Part shown: positions 22,859 through 31,414 of the stretch, in pieces | How the letters are laid out: each line of letters begins with the position of its first letter | Numbering within the stretch: the first letter of the stretch is position 1 | DNA from: SIG480 sp045586595 | GTDB taxonomy: Bacteria; Bacillota; Clostridia; Oscillospirales; JAAYXM01 | NCBI GenBank assembly: GCA_045586595.1 | Contig: JAZNAQ010000020.1 | Coordinates: forward strand, 30,056-94,055 | Reading direction: 5' to 3' | DNA: 64,000 nt | The notes under the pieces: generated by a model | What the model was told of the DNA's origin: nothing | Database searches by the model: none | Seen by the model: the letters and a program-made list of their open reading frames with translations, nothing else | Made by a program: the position numbers and the translations under genes

Positions 22859-23695
22859 TTAAAAGCAAAGTTTTAAATCTCGAGCTACTTCTTCTGCTGC
22901 ATTTTTTACTCTGTCAGAAAAATCCCCGTCGCCCTCAGGCAGTGTTATCGGGCGGGTGACGTATACAAGCCCACCTAAGCCACGCATATCAAACGCACCG
23001 TTCAGGTCGTGAGCGGTTGTTTTCTTTCCGTCGTATCCGGTAAGAATAAACACAGTTTTTTTGAAAGTGCGGCGAAATTCACGAAGCACACTGTTCGGAA
23101 GTCCACCCAAGGCAATGCCTATGTTTGAGTACCCCATACCGCCAAGATGCTTCTCACCCCATATATGAACCTTTTCGCACACTGCGCGGTATACAGGGCG
23201 AATACCTGCCATGAGTTCTTGCAGGTCCTGCGGGGTCCCCTCTGCAGTATGAGAGATAACAAAAACGTTTTTATTATCTGTACCGCATTTTTCAAAAAAC
23301 GGTATAAGCCCTGCCGAACCGTAATATGGGCTGACAGTAACACAATCTGCGCCGAGTGTATCAAAATAGAACTCTGCCTCAACTTTTGAAGCAACCGGGT
23401 CGCCGCTGCATTTTGCATCGGCTATTGTATACATCCCCTTTTCTCTTGCGTAGGAAATCGCATCAGCTATTGTCTTCTGCCCATACGGCAAAAGTGCCGC
23501 TGTGTTTACCGCAATCGCCGGCACAATGCCGCAAACCGCATCAATTACAGCGCGGTTATATGCCTGTACGGCCTCAGGCGCATCCGCCTTATCCTTTAAA
23601 AACTCGTCGGGAAGCTCGCCTGCGCCTATATCAAGCCCAAGTATACACGGCGCCGCACCTTTTATTATGTTCATAACAAGCGCATCAAGATTCAT
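22859..23695 (-). CDS. PyrF-like protein, divergent orotidine-5'-phosphate decarboxylase relative
   Basis: 278 residues from ATG 23695, with GAGGG eight bases upstream; longer starts are unlikely. The whole length follows type-2 orotidine-5'-phosphate decarboxylase: CILGLDIGAGELPDEF, VTVSPYYGSAGLIPF, WGEKHLGGMGYSNIGIALGG, LTGYDGKKTTAHDLNGAF and VTRPITLPEG (phosphate-binding Arg kept). But two catalytic sites differ. The usual AVKPQ is AIAVN here, losing the active-site Lys, and the usual DxKRGDI is DAKCSGDP, one residue longer. The enzyme may thus be inactive or have changed function. No other pyrimidine genes are near. Confidence 0.75.
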   Translation of the reverse strand: MNLDALVMNIIKGAAPCILGLDIGAGELPDEFLKDKADAPEAVQAYNRAVIDAVCGIVPAIAVNTAALLPYGQKTIADAISYAREKGMYTIADAKCSGDPVASKVEAEFYFDTLGADCVTVSPYYGSAGLIPFFEKCGTDNKNVFVISHTAEGTPQDLQELMAGIRPVYRAVCEKVHIWGEKHLGGMGYSNIGIALGGLPNSVLREFRRTFKKTVFILTGYDGKKTTAHDLNGAFDMRGLGGLVYVTRPITLPEGDGDFSDRVKNAAEEVARDLKLCF

Positions 23696-23799
23696 AGCAT
23701 TTACCCTCTTTTCTAATTTATTAGTATACCACAAATACAAATAAAAGAAAAGGTGTATTGTATTTAATATCAGTATGCACCTTATATGTGCATTTTAAC

Positions 23800-23828
23800 T
23801 TGACTTTATTGGCATAATATAGTATTCT
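23800..23828 (+). promoter_or_regulatory. Promoter of the sodium symporter gene
   Basis: TTGACT (23800-23805), 17 bp, TATTCT (23823-23828) precede the gene by about 40 bases. Just upstream lies a small dyad, ATGCAC...GTGCAT (23775-23793), possibly an operator. Confidence 0.6.
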
Positions 23829-23869
23829 AATAAATTATCAGTGAATTAAAGAGTAAAGGGGATATAGTT

Positions 23870-25333
23870 TTGGATAACACTAATCGCGGCTCATGGAAAA
23901 GCAATTTTGGTTTTCTTATGTCAGCCATCGGCTCGGCGGTAGGCCTCGGCAACATTTGGGGCTTCCCATATAAAATGGGGCGCTCAGGAGGCTTTTCATT
24001 CCTGGTCATTTATATACTAATGTCTATTTTTGTAGGTTTTTCAATCATGCTCGCAGAGCTTGCCATGGGCCGAAAGACTGGCAAGGGAGCAATAGGCGCA
24101 TACAATAAGCTTTCCAAAAGATTTAAATGGGTTGGCTGGCTTGCTGTTTTTGCACCTTTTGCTATAATGAGTTTCTATACGGTCCTCGGCGCATACTGCA
24201 TTGAGTATATGTCACTCAACCTCTCAAACCTCGCATTCGGAATGGGTGGGGCCATATCAGGTTCTGAACTTTTTACATCTATGCTCACAAATCCGCTGGG
24301 CGCACTCGTCTTCACAATTATCTTCATATTAATCTGCTATTTAATCAACTGCGGCGGCGTTTCGGACGGTATTGAGAAGTTTAATAAAATCGGTATGCCC
24401 GCTCTGTTCTTTATGCTTGTAGTCATAATCATACGTTCTGTTACGCTTCCAAACGCAATCGAAGGTCTTAAATATATGTTTGTCCCCGGCTATGCGGTAA
24501 GCGCAGGCTTTGTTGAAAAAGCTCCGAGCTTTATTACTGTTCTCGCAACGGCAGGCGGACAGGTTTTCTTTTCGCTTTCACTTGCTATGGGTATTATGAT
24601 TACCTATGGTTCTTACTTAAGCAAAAGCGAAAGCCTTGTGAAAAACAGCTGTATAATTGCAGTGTGCGATACCATTGTTGCCGTTATGGCAGGCCTTGCA
24701 GTTCTCCCCGCAGCGGTGGCAACGGGCATATCTCAGGGTATCCCTGTAGGTGATATACAGCTCGGCGGCCCGAATCTCCTTTTTGTTACACTTCAAGACG
24801 TATTTAACTCTATGGGGATAATCGGCCCGCTCTTTGGGACAATTTTTTACCTTCTCGTATTCATTGCAGCATCCACCTCTACCATCTCGCTTATAGAGGT
24901 TGTCGCAGCATACTTTATTGACCGTGACATAGACCGCGGCAAAACCCCCAACCGCAGAAAAATTATCACATTTGTATGTCTTGCCGTCATGGCAGAGTCT
25001 GCAATCGTTGCCATCGACGGTCTCGGTGCAAACGGTTTGTGGGTGCCCTTCCAGAACTCACTCGGTGTAATCGGTTCATTTAACGACAACTGGCTCGACT
25101 TTATCGATACACTTGCAGAGGGCATCGCAATGCCGCTCGGAGCACTTATGATGAGCATAATGGTCGCCTGGGAAATCAAACCGAAAACACTGCTTGAAGA
25201 AATAAACGGCGGAAAGCCCTCAAGAGTTAACGGCTTCTTCACGTTCTGCATACGCTTTATTGTTCCACCGGTTATGCTTCTCATCCTCCTGGGGCAGCTT
25301 GACTCTTTCTTCGCTTTAGGAATATTCAACTGA
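23870..25333 (+). CDS. Neurotransmitter:sodium symporter family transporter
   Basis: 487 residues, about 11-12 spans, TTG start after AAAGGGG. WKSNFGFLMSAIGSAVGLGNIWGFPYKMGRSGG in helix 1 is the NSS (SNF, LeuT-like) signature, containing the unwound sodium- and substrate-binding stretch. FFSLSLAMGIMITYGSYL in helix 6 also matches. These carriers take up amino acids with sodium. Terminated by the hairpin at 25347-25403. Confidence 0.93.
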   Translation: MDNTNRGSWKSNFGFLMSAIGSAVGLGNIWGFPYKMGRSGGFSFLVIYILMSIFVGFSIMLAELAMGRKTGKGAIGAYNKLSKRFKWVGWLAVFAPFAIMSFYTVLGAYCIEYMSLNLSNLAFGMGGAISGSELFTSMLTNPLGALVFTIIFILICYLINCGGVSDGIEKFNKIGMPALFFMLVVIIIRSVTLPNAIEGLKYMFVPGYAVSAGFVEKAPSFITVLATAGGQVFFSLSLAMGIMITYGSYLSKSESLVKNSCIIAVCDTIVAVMAGLAVLPAAVATGISQGIPVGDIQLGGPNLLFVTLQDVFNSMGIIGPLFGTIFYLLVFIAASTSTISLIEVVAAYFIDRDIDRGKTPNRRKIITFVCLAVMAESAIVAIDGLGANGLWVPFQNSLGVIGSFNDNWLDFIDTLAEGIAMPLGALMMSIMVAWEIKPKTLLEEINGGKPSRVNGFFTFCIRFIVPPVMLLILLGQLDSFFALGIFN

Positions 25334-25346
25334 TAAAAGTAACCTC

Positions 25347-25403
25347 ACCTCCGTATGTCGCATATAATAAAGAGATGTTATTTGTGACTTACGGAGGTTT
25401 TTT
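25347..25403 (+). terminator. Long-loop terminator containing the next gene's promoter and ribosome site
   Basis: ACCTCCGTATGTCGCA (25347-25362) and TGTGACTTACGGAGGT (25383-25398) pair over 16 bp with two mismatches, followed by TTTTTT. The loop holds a TATAAT (25363-25368), a likely -10 for the SOD-like gene, and the right arm holds its GGAGG Shine-Dalgarno. A transcript reading through from upstream would hide this ribosome site. Confidence 0.7.
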
Positions 25404-25405
25404 AT

Positions 25406-25900
25406 ATGCAAAAAGGAAATGGGAATTCCGTAAACCCTTTAATGCTTCTGCGTAAACGTCCAAACGCCTCGGCAGTTCTTCGCGGAAGTTCGCAGTACCC
25501 TGCGATAAACGGAAGCATATGGTTTTACCAAACCCAAATCGGCGTTTTTGTACTCGTTCAGGCATCAGGGTTGCCGCAAGACTCAGACCCGTGCATAGCT
25601 CCTATTTTCGGTTTCCATATCCACGAGGGGGATTCATGTACCGGAAACAGCGAAGATGAATTTGCGGATACGTTAAGCCATTATAATCCCGATGACTGCC
25701 CTCACCCATACCATGCGGGAGATATGCCGCCGCTGTTCGGTGTGCACGGAAATGCTTTCCTCGCATTTCTGACAGACAGATTCTCTGTCAGTGATGTTAT
25801 CGGCAAGACCGTGGTTATTCACTCCGAGCCGGACGACTTTTCTTCTCAACCCTCAGGCAATTCCGGAATGAAGATTGCTTGCGGCAAAATCAGCAAATAA
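25406..25900 (+). CDS. Cytosolic Cu/Zn superoxide dismutase-like protein
   Basis: 164 residues without a signal peptide. FGFHIHEGDSCTG holds two copper-type histidines, followed by HYNPDDCPHPYHAGDMPPLF (bridging/zinc ligands) and VVIHSEPDDFSSQPSGNSGMKIACGKI, which keeps the copper-ligand His and the closing disulfide Cys. This is the compact sodC-like family found in gut Clostridia. It would remove superoxide, but activity has to be shown because the C-terminal loop differs from classical SodC. The ribosome site lies in the hairpin described just before. Confidence 0.82.
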   Translation: MQKGNGNSVNPLMLLRKRPNASAVLRGSSQYPAINGSIWFYQTQIGVFVLVQASGLPQDSDPCIAPIFGFHIHEGDSCTGNSEDEFADTLSHYNPDDCPHPYHAGDMPPLFGVHGNAFLAFLTDRFSVSDVIGKTVVIHSEPDDFSSQPSGNSGMKIACGKISK

Positions 25901-25903
25901 CAA

Positions 25904-25941
25904 AAATGCAGTAGTTGAATCTCCAACTACTGCGTTTTTTA
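25904..25941. terminator. Bidirectional intrinsic terminator
   Basis: GCAGTAGTTG and CAACTACTGC pair around a 6-base loop with T-rich ends on both sides (GTTTTTT on plus, ATTTTTG on minus). It serves the SOD-like gene and the facing AGCS transporter gene. Confidence 0.85.
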
Positions 25942-25950
25942 TTATATATT

Positions 25951-27351
25951 TCAATCCCAATAATCCACCTCGTGAGGCAAGCCTATATCCTTCACACGGA
26001 ATGCAGGCTCTTTCCCCTCTTTGCGTTGCTCATCATAGTCCTTAAGCGCACGAATTGCGTATTTTGACAGTATGAGAATGACAGGCATATTGATTATCGT
26101 CATACCTCCCATAGTAATATCTGCAATATTCCAAAGAAGGTCTGCCGAAAGCCCTGCGCCTACAAATATAACAAGTGCCGCAAGAATGTGATATACACGC
26201 ATAAATCTCTTTCCCGGGATCCTTCCGAGCATATATATCAAACATTTATCTACATAATAAAGATTACCAAGAAGAGTTGTGAACGCAAACAGCATCATTG
26301 CTATGGTTATGAATATCGGCCCGAATGCACCAAAAACTTCGGTAAGCGCTGCCTGGACATACGGTGCGCCTGACATCTCCGCTGTCGGTTCAATGCCTGA
26401 GCACATACACATAAACGCCGTAGCTGTACATACAAGAACAGTATCAATAAACACCGACAATATCTGAACAAGCCCCTGCTTTGCAGGATGAGAAACCTCA
26501 GCTGATGCAGATGCATTCGGTGCAGAGCCCACCCCTGCCTCATTACTGAAAAGCCCTCGCTTGATGCCATACATTACACACGAGCCCGAAAATCCGCCGA
26601 AGATTGCCTCAAAGTTAAACGCATCAGAGAAAATACGCTCAAACACCACAGGAAGTGTTGTGATGTTAAGCACAACAACAATAATCGCAACAATAATATA
26701 TGCAACACCCATAAACGGAACAAGCAGGCTTGTAATCTTAATTATGCGTGAGCCTCCGCCCATAAGGCAATAAGCAACGATTGCCGCGAGAACAAACCCT
26801 ATAACCCATGGCGAATATATCGGGTCATAAAAGCTATATGCAGAAAAAGTGGATTGCAGATTGTATGATGCAAGCATATTAAACCCGAAACCGTATGTCA
26901 GAATAAGAAATACGGAGAACGCAAGAGCGAGCGGACGGCTGTGCAACGCCGCCTCTATATAATATGCAGGCCCGCCGAAGCTCTCACCCTTCCCTTTTTT
27001 CTTATAAATTTGTGCAAGCGTGCTCTCGACAAACGCCGAGGCTCCACCTATTATCGCAATAAGCCACATCCAGAAAACCGAACCAAAACCGCCAAGGCAC
27101 AGAGCTGTTGAAACACCGATGATATTGCCCGTACCAACGCGTGAAGCAGTTGAAACCATCAGAGCCTGAAATGACGAGACCCCTTTACCGTCCTTTGGTT
27201 TTTCAGTCACGGCCCGTATCTGCTCACCAAAAAGCCGAAACTGAACGAACCTTGTTCTTATTGTAAAGTAGAGCCCACCTGCAACAAGAAGAATGATAAG
27301 AACATAGCTATATAGCGCATTACTTATCTCAGAAACAATTATATCAAGCAC
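25951..27351 (-). CDS. Sodium:alanine symporter family transporter (AGCS)
   Basis: 466 residues, GTG start. About 10-11 spans; recognised by GLYFTIRTRFVQFRLFGEQIRAV at the N-terminus, SRVGTGNIIGVSTALCLGGFGSVFWMW and GLFSNEAGVGSAPNASASAEVSHPAKQG in the core, all AGCS hallmarks. It imports alanine or glycine with sodium. With the NSS and APC carriers nearby it shows a cell that takes up amino acids. Confidence 0.94.
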   Translation of the reverse strand: MLDIIVSEISNALYSYVLIILLVAGGLYFTIRTRFVQFRLFGEQIRAVTEKPKDGKGVSSFQALMVSTASRVGTGNIIGVSTALCLGGFGSVFWMWLIAIIGGASAFVESTLAQIYKKKGKGESFGGPAYYIEAALHSRPLALAFSVFLILTYGFGFNMLASYNLQSTFSAYSFYDPIYSPWVIGFVLAAIVAYCLMGGGSRIIKITSLLVPFMGVAYIIVAIIVVVLNITTLPVVFERIFSDAFNFEAIFGGFSGSCVMYGIKRGLFSNEAGVGSAPNASASAEVSHPAKQGLVQILSVFIDTVLVCTATAFMCMCSGIEPTAEMSGAPYVQAALTEVFGAFGPIFITIAMMLFAFTTLLGNLYYVDKCLIYMLGRIPGKRFMRVYHILAALVIFVGAGLSADLLWNIADITMGGMTIINMPVILILSKYAIRALKDYDEQRKEGKEPAFRVKDIGLPHEVDYWD

Positions 27352-27488
27352 TACAACTTTCCACCTTCAATTATAATTCATATCCGATTATAACTAATAT
27401 ACTCCCAAAAGTCAAACCTCTGCCGTGCCTAATAAGGTTGATTATTTCCACAAAACAAAGAAAACAAGAAACGCGGTATGTTTGCAAA

Positions 27489-27800
27489 CTACTCGTTACC
27501 TCCTACATTTATCCATATGTGGAGCCATGTATGCACAGCAAATTCCCCATATTGTATCAGACTTGAGCTTGGAAAAAGCGAACCGAGTCTTATTGTCAGG
27601 TCATGCGAACTTTCCTGAATCATAACCGAGCATGTTATGTGGTGAGAAGCGATGCATACAGTACCGTTCTTAACTCCAATCTCCTTAACAATCTCCATTA
27701 TCTCCTTAGAAACGTCGTGGAAGGTCGGGACCCACCCTCGGAATTGGAGCTCAAGCTCCTTTTGATAAACTTTGAATTCCATTTGTGAATTCGCACTCAA
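27489..27800 (-). pseudogene. Truncated YjbQ/UPF0047 protein
   Basis: Residues 1-65 (VYQKELELQFRGWVPTFHDVSKEIMEIVKE..KNGTVCIASHHITCSVMIQESSHD) match the N-terminal half of YjbQ-type proteins, a family with thiamine-phosphate synthase side activity. After SSHD the usual remainder (about 70 residues including the catalytic His/Glu region) is missing and replaced by an unrelated tail ending HIWINVGGNE. No continuation in other frames was seen over the next 130 bases. Probably a decayed gene after a deletion; a new short protein is possible but unlikely. Confidence 0.7.
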
Positions 27801-27808
27801 GATATATT

Positions 27809-27858
27809 AAAATCACACGAAAGAGCAAGAACAGTTTCTGCTCCTTCGTGTGATTTTC
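27809..27858. terminator. Bidirectional intrinsic terminator
   Basis: AAAATCACACGAA...GAGCA and TGCTC...TTCGTGTGATTTT pair with one bulge on each side around an 11-base loop, flanked by T-rich bases in both senses. It ends the kbaZ-like gene on the minus strand. Confidence 0.8.
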
Positions 27859-27865
27859 AACAATT

Positions 27866-29188
27866 TTAATCGAGAATGGCGTACAGGTAATCGTCTATAC
27901 AATCGCCCACACGGTCAATAAGCAAATTAGTTGCCGTGTTTTCAAGCTCTCTCGAACGTACTCTTGCATATTGTTTAGGAAGATACTGGCTGACAAGTGC
28001 CAACGGAATTTTACATTCATTAAGGTTATTAAGCAGTTTCTCTATCGCGTAAAGAACTTCGTTATTTGTCAGATAATAGCGTGCACGGTCCGAGAAACTA
28101 TAGGCTCTGGCATAATTTCTTTTTCGAAAATCTCCGTGGTAATACTTATCCCAGTATTTCTTATCCTCTTGCATTACCTGCTCCAATATCCACCTGAACC
28201 TTGAGGGTGCAAAGCGGTTTAGGCAACTCATTTCCTGCTCAATCTGCTCAAGTGCAAACAAGCCTTCTCTAAGAGCAAATGTGAGCGCAGGACCCACTTT
28301 CAGAATTGCAATTCCGTCTTCTACCATTTCCTTAAGCTTTTCTTTTGGCTGATAGTCTGTGGAATGCCCCTCAAAAACAAGCCCCGGGTGTTTCAAAAGA
28401 CCTGCTGTAAGCTCTGACGCTGCGGCTCGGTTATACTCTATAACACTCTCATCCGCAAACTCTACACCAGGCTGAACAACAACTGCAATTACCCGCTTCC
28501 ATGCTTCATCAAGGCCTTTTGAAGCAAAGGCGTTTTCAAAAGCCTTTATGGTTGCCTCGCAGTCATCGGTTGTTGTAACAGCAACACTATCCTCATTTTC
28601 CTGTGCGCCGCCGGGTATAGGAACCTCACTTCCTATTACATATACCGGCGCCGGTGCCTCCGGATTATCCAACTTATATTGCTCAAACGCCGTTTCTGCC
28701 TCAAGGCATAGTTCCGAACCTCGGCGGGCGATTACTTCATCCGGCAAACGTGCATCGCGGCTATCATCCGCAAGGCGCATGCTTGTATCTATATGTATCT
28801 TGGAAAAACCCGCCAAAACATATGCACGCACAAGCTCTTTCGCGCGCTCCATTGCCTCTTTTGCCGGCAAATGCTGCCATGTCAGCGGGCCTAAATGGTC
28901 ACCACCGCACAATAGCTTATCCTTCGGAAAATCCTCCTCATCGGCAAGACGGTTAAGGAAGTCTCTAAAATCCGCAGGAGTCATCCCCGTATATCCGCCC
29001 TCCTGGTTAACCTGGTTTGCGGTAGATTCTACCAACACAACGGTTGAGTTTTCTTTTGCCCTGCGAAGTGCTGCTCTTATAACAAATTCGTTAGCGCTAC
29101 AGCAAGAGTATATACCCTTTTCTCTCGAACCGTTGCGGTCGTGCAAAATGCGGCTTATTGGATTCTCTGTGCATATTGCCGTTTTCAT
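27866..29188 (-). CDS. D-tagatose-bisphosphate aldolase accessory subunit family (KbaZ/GatZ-like)
   Basis: 440 residues from ATG 29188, with GGAGG just upstream. GIYSCCSANEFVIRAALRRAKE, LVESTANQVNQEGGYTGMTP, LCGGDHLGPLTWQ, KIHIDTSMRLADD and FEGHSTDYQPKEKLKEMVEDGIAILKVGPALTFALREG follow the KbaZ/GatZ family along its length. In E. coli these proteins support the aldolase GatY/KbaY; no such partner is encoded here, so this copy may act alone or on another sugar phosphate. It is the last gene of a three-gene operon after kinase and SIS isomerase. Confidence 0.88.
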   Translation of the reverse strand: MKTAICTENPISRILHDRNGSREKGIYSCCSANEFVIRAALRRAKENSTVVLVESTANQVNQEGGYTGMTPADFRDFLNRLADEEDFPKDKLLCGGDHLGPLTWQHLPAKEAMERAKELVRAYVLAGFSKIHIDTSMRLADDSRDARLPDEVIARRGSELCLEAETAFEQYKLDNPEAPAPVYVIGSEVPIPGGAQENEDSVAVTTTDDCEATIKAFENAFASKGLDEAWKRVIAVVVQPGVEFADESVIEYNRAAASELTAGLLKHPGLVFEGHSTDYQPKEKLKEMVEDGIAILKVGPALTFALREGLFALEQIEQEMSCLNRFAPSRFRWILEQVMQEDKKYWDKYYHGDFRKRNYARAYSFSDRARYYLTNNEVLYAIEKLLNNLNECKIPLALVSQYLPKQYARVRSRELENTATNLLIDRVGDCIDDYLYAILD

Positions 29189-29222
29189 AAAAACCTCCAT
29201 TTAAACGTCGGATTCAAAATCA

Positions 29223-30263
29223 CTATTTAAGTATAATATACGCATCCAATCCCTGCGGGGCATCCGGATTGCCGCCCGTCGCAACAGACTTGACAAACGC
29301 AAGCATCTGTGCAAGATATATAAACGGTATTCCCCATGCAGAAAATTCCTCTATATTATCAATCATAATATGCGCGGTTGAACCGTAGATATTTTCTTTC
29401 TCTTTAGAAACCGTCACTACAGGTCCTCCACGAGATATTATGTCCTTTACCATGTCGTTCTGCAAAGCACTCTCAGACGGATTAAGAAGCATAAGAGTCA
29501 ATGTATTCTTGTCTCCGATTACCATAGGCCCGTGACGATAGTCAAGCATATGGAAATAGCGACCTGTAAGAACTGCTATTTCTGTAAAAGCAAGAGCCGC
29601 TTCTTCTGCTATGCCGCAGACCGGACCGTCCGCCAAGACCGTGACATTTTCCCAATCCATCTTACCGACTGTTTCCAATACAGAGCGGTACTTTGACTGG
29701 AACTCGGCATTGCACTCAGCAACAGCTTCCACCGATGCGGCGAGCTTTTCATTATTGGAATATACAGATGCCACAAGCAGAATCGCTGCATAAAGATTTG
29801 CTACCGTACGGGTCTGGCAAACACTGTTGTCGTAACACCAATCCATGGTGAAGTCCAAATCACTCATAGGCATAATGTCGTTTTCATCTTTCATTGAAAG
29901 CGAAATAACAGCACAACCAAAATGTTCCTTCATGTGCTTTACAGCACGTACCATTTCAGATGTTTTTCCCGAACGCGATATGGTAACTACAATGCTTCCC
30001 CTTACAGTTTCTTTCCAAAACTCTGTGTTTGCTATGTAATCACCTGCCGCAATAGCGGAAGCTGTAGTGTTCTCAAATGCACCAAATATAGTTGCTGCAC
30101 TTTTTGACAGCATATAGCTGGAGCCACAACCTAAAAACACAAACTTTCTTTCTTTATGGTTTGCAAAAAAATCTAAAATGTTTGCCTGCTGCTCGTGAAA
30201 GTAACCACAGGTTTTCTTAAGAGCCGCCGGTGTGTCCAAAATTTCTTTTTCTGTTAAAAACAT
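29223..30263 (-). CDS. SIS-domain sugar isomerase/deaminase (AgaS-like)
   Basis: 346 residues with two SIS domains. The first has FVFLGCGSSYMLSKSAATIFGA and VVTISRSGKTSEMVRAVKHMK (phosphosugar loop SRSGKT); the second has DYRHGPMVIGDKNTLTLMLLNPSE (HGP motif). It resembles GlmS isomerase-half proteins such as AgaS, which convert amino-sugar phosphates into keto-sugar phosphates with release of ammonia. The ATG follows GGAGG, three bases after the kinase gene, so the genes are coupled. Confidence 0.88.
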   Translation of the reverse strand: MFLTEKEILDTPAALKKTCGYFHEQQANILDFFANHKERKFVFLGCGSSYMLSKSAATIFGAFENTTASAIAAGDYIANTEFWKETVRGSIVVTISRSGKTSEMVRAVKHMKEHFGCAVISLSMKDENDIMPMSDLDFTMDWCYDNSVCQTRTVANLYAAILLVASVYSNNEKLAASVEAVAECNAEFQSKYRSVLETVGKMDWENVTVLADGPVCGIAEEAALAFTEIAVLTGRYFHMLDYRHGPMVIGDKNTLTLMLLNPSESALQNDMVKDIISRGGPVVTVSKEKENIYGSTAHIMIDNIEEFSAWGIPFIYLAQMLAFVKSVATGGNPDAPQGLDAYIILK

Positions 30264-30265
30264 AA

Positions 30266-31195
30266 TTATTCCTCCTTAGAATATTCTTTAATTGCCAAAC
30301 GTAGAGCGCCTTCCGTTGCAGTGTGCGCAGGAGCCTGCAACACGCATCCAAGTTTATCTAACTCCTCACTCAGAGGCTTTAGAATCATATCGCCCGTATT
30401 AAAAAGACCTCCGAAGTATGATACTTTTACAGGCTCTACCGACCAAGAAAGCTGCTGTTTTACACCTGATACCAAAAGTGCCAGTTCTTTTGCCGCTCTC
30501 GGATAAAGAGCTGCCGCACTCTCATCGCCGGACTTTGCTGCTTCAAAAGCATATATCTGAAACTTTGCCACCCTGTCACGGTGCGGTGCAATATCTTTTA
30601 AAACCGCTTTGATAAACTCAAAATCTTCAGTCAGTTGCAAATCTCTGTATATTAAATCATACAACGCACCCTTCGGCGCACGCCCGTCAGCCTGTTTTGA
30701 AAACAAATTCATAGCCTCACGGCCTATCCAATAGCAAGAGCCGTTATCATCAAAAAACTCATTCCAGCCGCCGGCACGCGCGATTTCGCCACTTGCATTG
30801 CATCCAAAAGCAATAGAACCTGTACCTGAAACGAGATGAATACCCTCACTACACTCCAGGGATCCCGCCCAGCCTACTATACCATCATTGACAATCTTTA
30901 TGGGAATAGGGTTAAGCTTCTCTTTAAGTTCATTTGCAACAGCTATATCCATATTTTTATTTTCACCAAAACACGGTAGCCCAATGCAACATCCTGCACA
31001 CTCCTCGGGTGTTGCCCCAACTGACTTGATAAGTTCTTCAACGCCTTCAAGGATAAGACTGACAACATTTTCAGCACCAATTTCTTGGTAGGAGCAGCCT
31101 GAACGCACGATGATATTGACCGGAACGGCGTCAGTTCTTCCAATAGCAAAAGATGTTTTCGTTCCGCCTCCGTCGATCCCGATAAACCACTGCAT
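30266..31195 (-). CDS. N-acetylglucosamine kinase-like sugar kinase (BadF/BcrA ATPase family)
   Basis: 309 residues. MQWFIGIDGGGTKTSFAIGRTDA is the phosphate-1 motif; HLVSGTGSIAFGCNASGEIARAGGWNEFFDDNGSCYWIGREAM is the second, with the GTGS and GG...D-GS signature of eukaryote-like GlcNAc kinases and BadF-type ATPases. It should phosphorylate an amino sugar, making the substrate of the SIS protein downstream. First gene of the operon; GGAAGGAAACG precedes the ATG; transcribed from the promoter at 31242-31270. Confidence 0.88.
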   Translation of the reverse strand: MQWFIGIDGGGTKTSFAIGRTDAVPVNIIVRSGCSYQEIGAENVVSLILEGVEELIKSVGATPEECAGCCIGLPCFGENKNMDIAVANELKEKLNPIPIKIVNDGIVGWAGSLECSEGIHLVSGTGSIAFGCNASGEIARAGGWNEFFDDNGSCYWIGREAMNLFSKQADGRAPKGALYDLIYRDLQLTEDFEFIKAVLKDIAPHRDRVAKFQIYAFEAAKSGDESAAALYPRAAKELALLVSGVKQQLSWSVEPVKVSYFGGLFNTGDMILKPLSEELDKLGCVLQAPAHTATEGALRLAIKEYSKEE

Positions 31196-31241
31196 ACGTT
31201 TCCTTCCCTCCTAACAAACAAGTACGTTTTAATCGCTTTCG

Positions 31242-31270
31242 ATTATATATGTACTGTAAGTTTTTTTCAA
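31242..31270 (-). promoter_or_regulatory. Promoter of the amino-sugar operon
   Basis: On the minus strand TTGAAA (31265-31270), 17 bp, TATAAT (31242-31247), about 45 bases before the kinase start codon. The GntR operators at 31297-31344 lie just upstream. Confidence 0.75.
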
Positions 31271-31296
31271 TAACACAAGAGTTTTTCCACCCAATA

Positions 31297-31344
31297 ACCA
31301 CCGTGGTATATAATTATTTGTCATACCAGAAACAGGAGTGGTAT
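31297..31344. promoter_or_regulatory. Two dyads, candidate GntR operators
   Basis: ACCACCGTGGT (31297-31307) and ATACCA-N10-TGGTAT (31323-31344) share ACCA/TGGT half-sites. They lie between the two divergent promoters, as expected for sites of the adjacent HutC-type GntR regulator, whose relatives (NagR, DasR) bind TGGT...ACCA-like dyads. Confidence 0.55.
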
Positions 31345-31359
31345 TTTTTTAGTAGCTTC

Positions 31360-31388
31360 TTGCGGTAGTCCACGATATTTGTTAAAAT
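31360..31388 (+). promoter_or_regulatory. Promoter of the gntR-type gene
   Basis: TTGCGG (31360-31365), 17 bp, TAAAAT (31383-31388), 26 bases ahead of the regulator start. Confidence 0.55.
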
Positions 31389-31414
31389 ATAAATAAAATG
31401 TAGGAAAAGGTGTG

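Noticed and set aside
27489..27600. Functional full-length YjbQ through a frameshift
   Set aside because: The next bases in other frames do not resume the family's C-terminal half, so a simple frameshift does not explain it.
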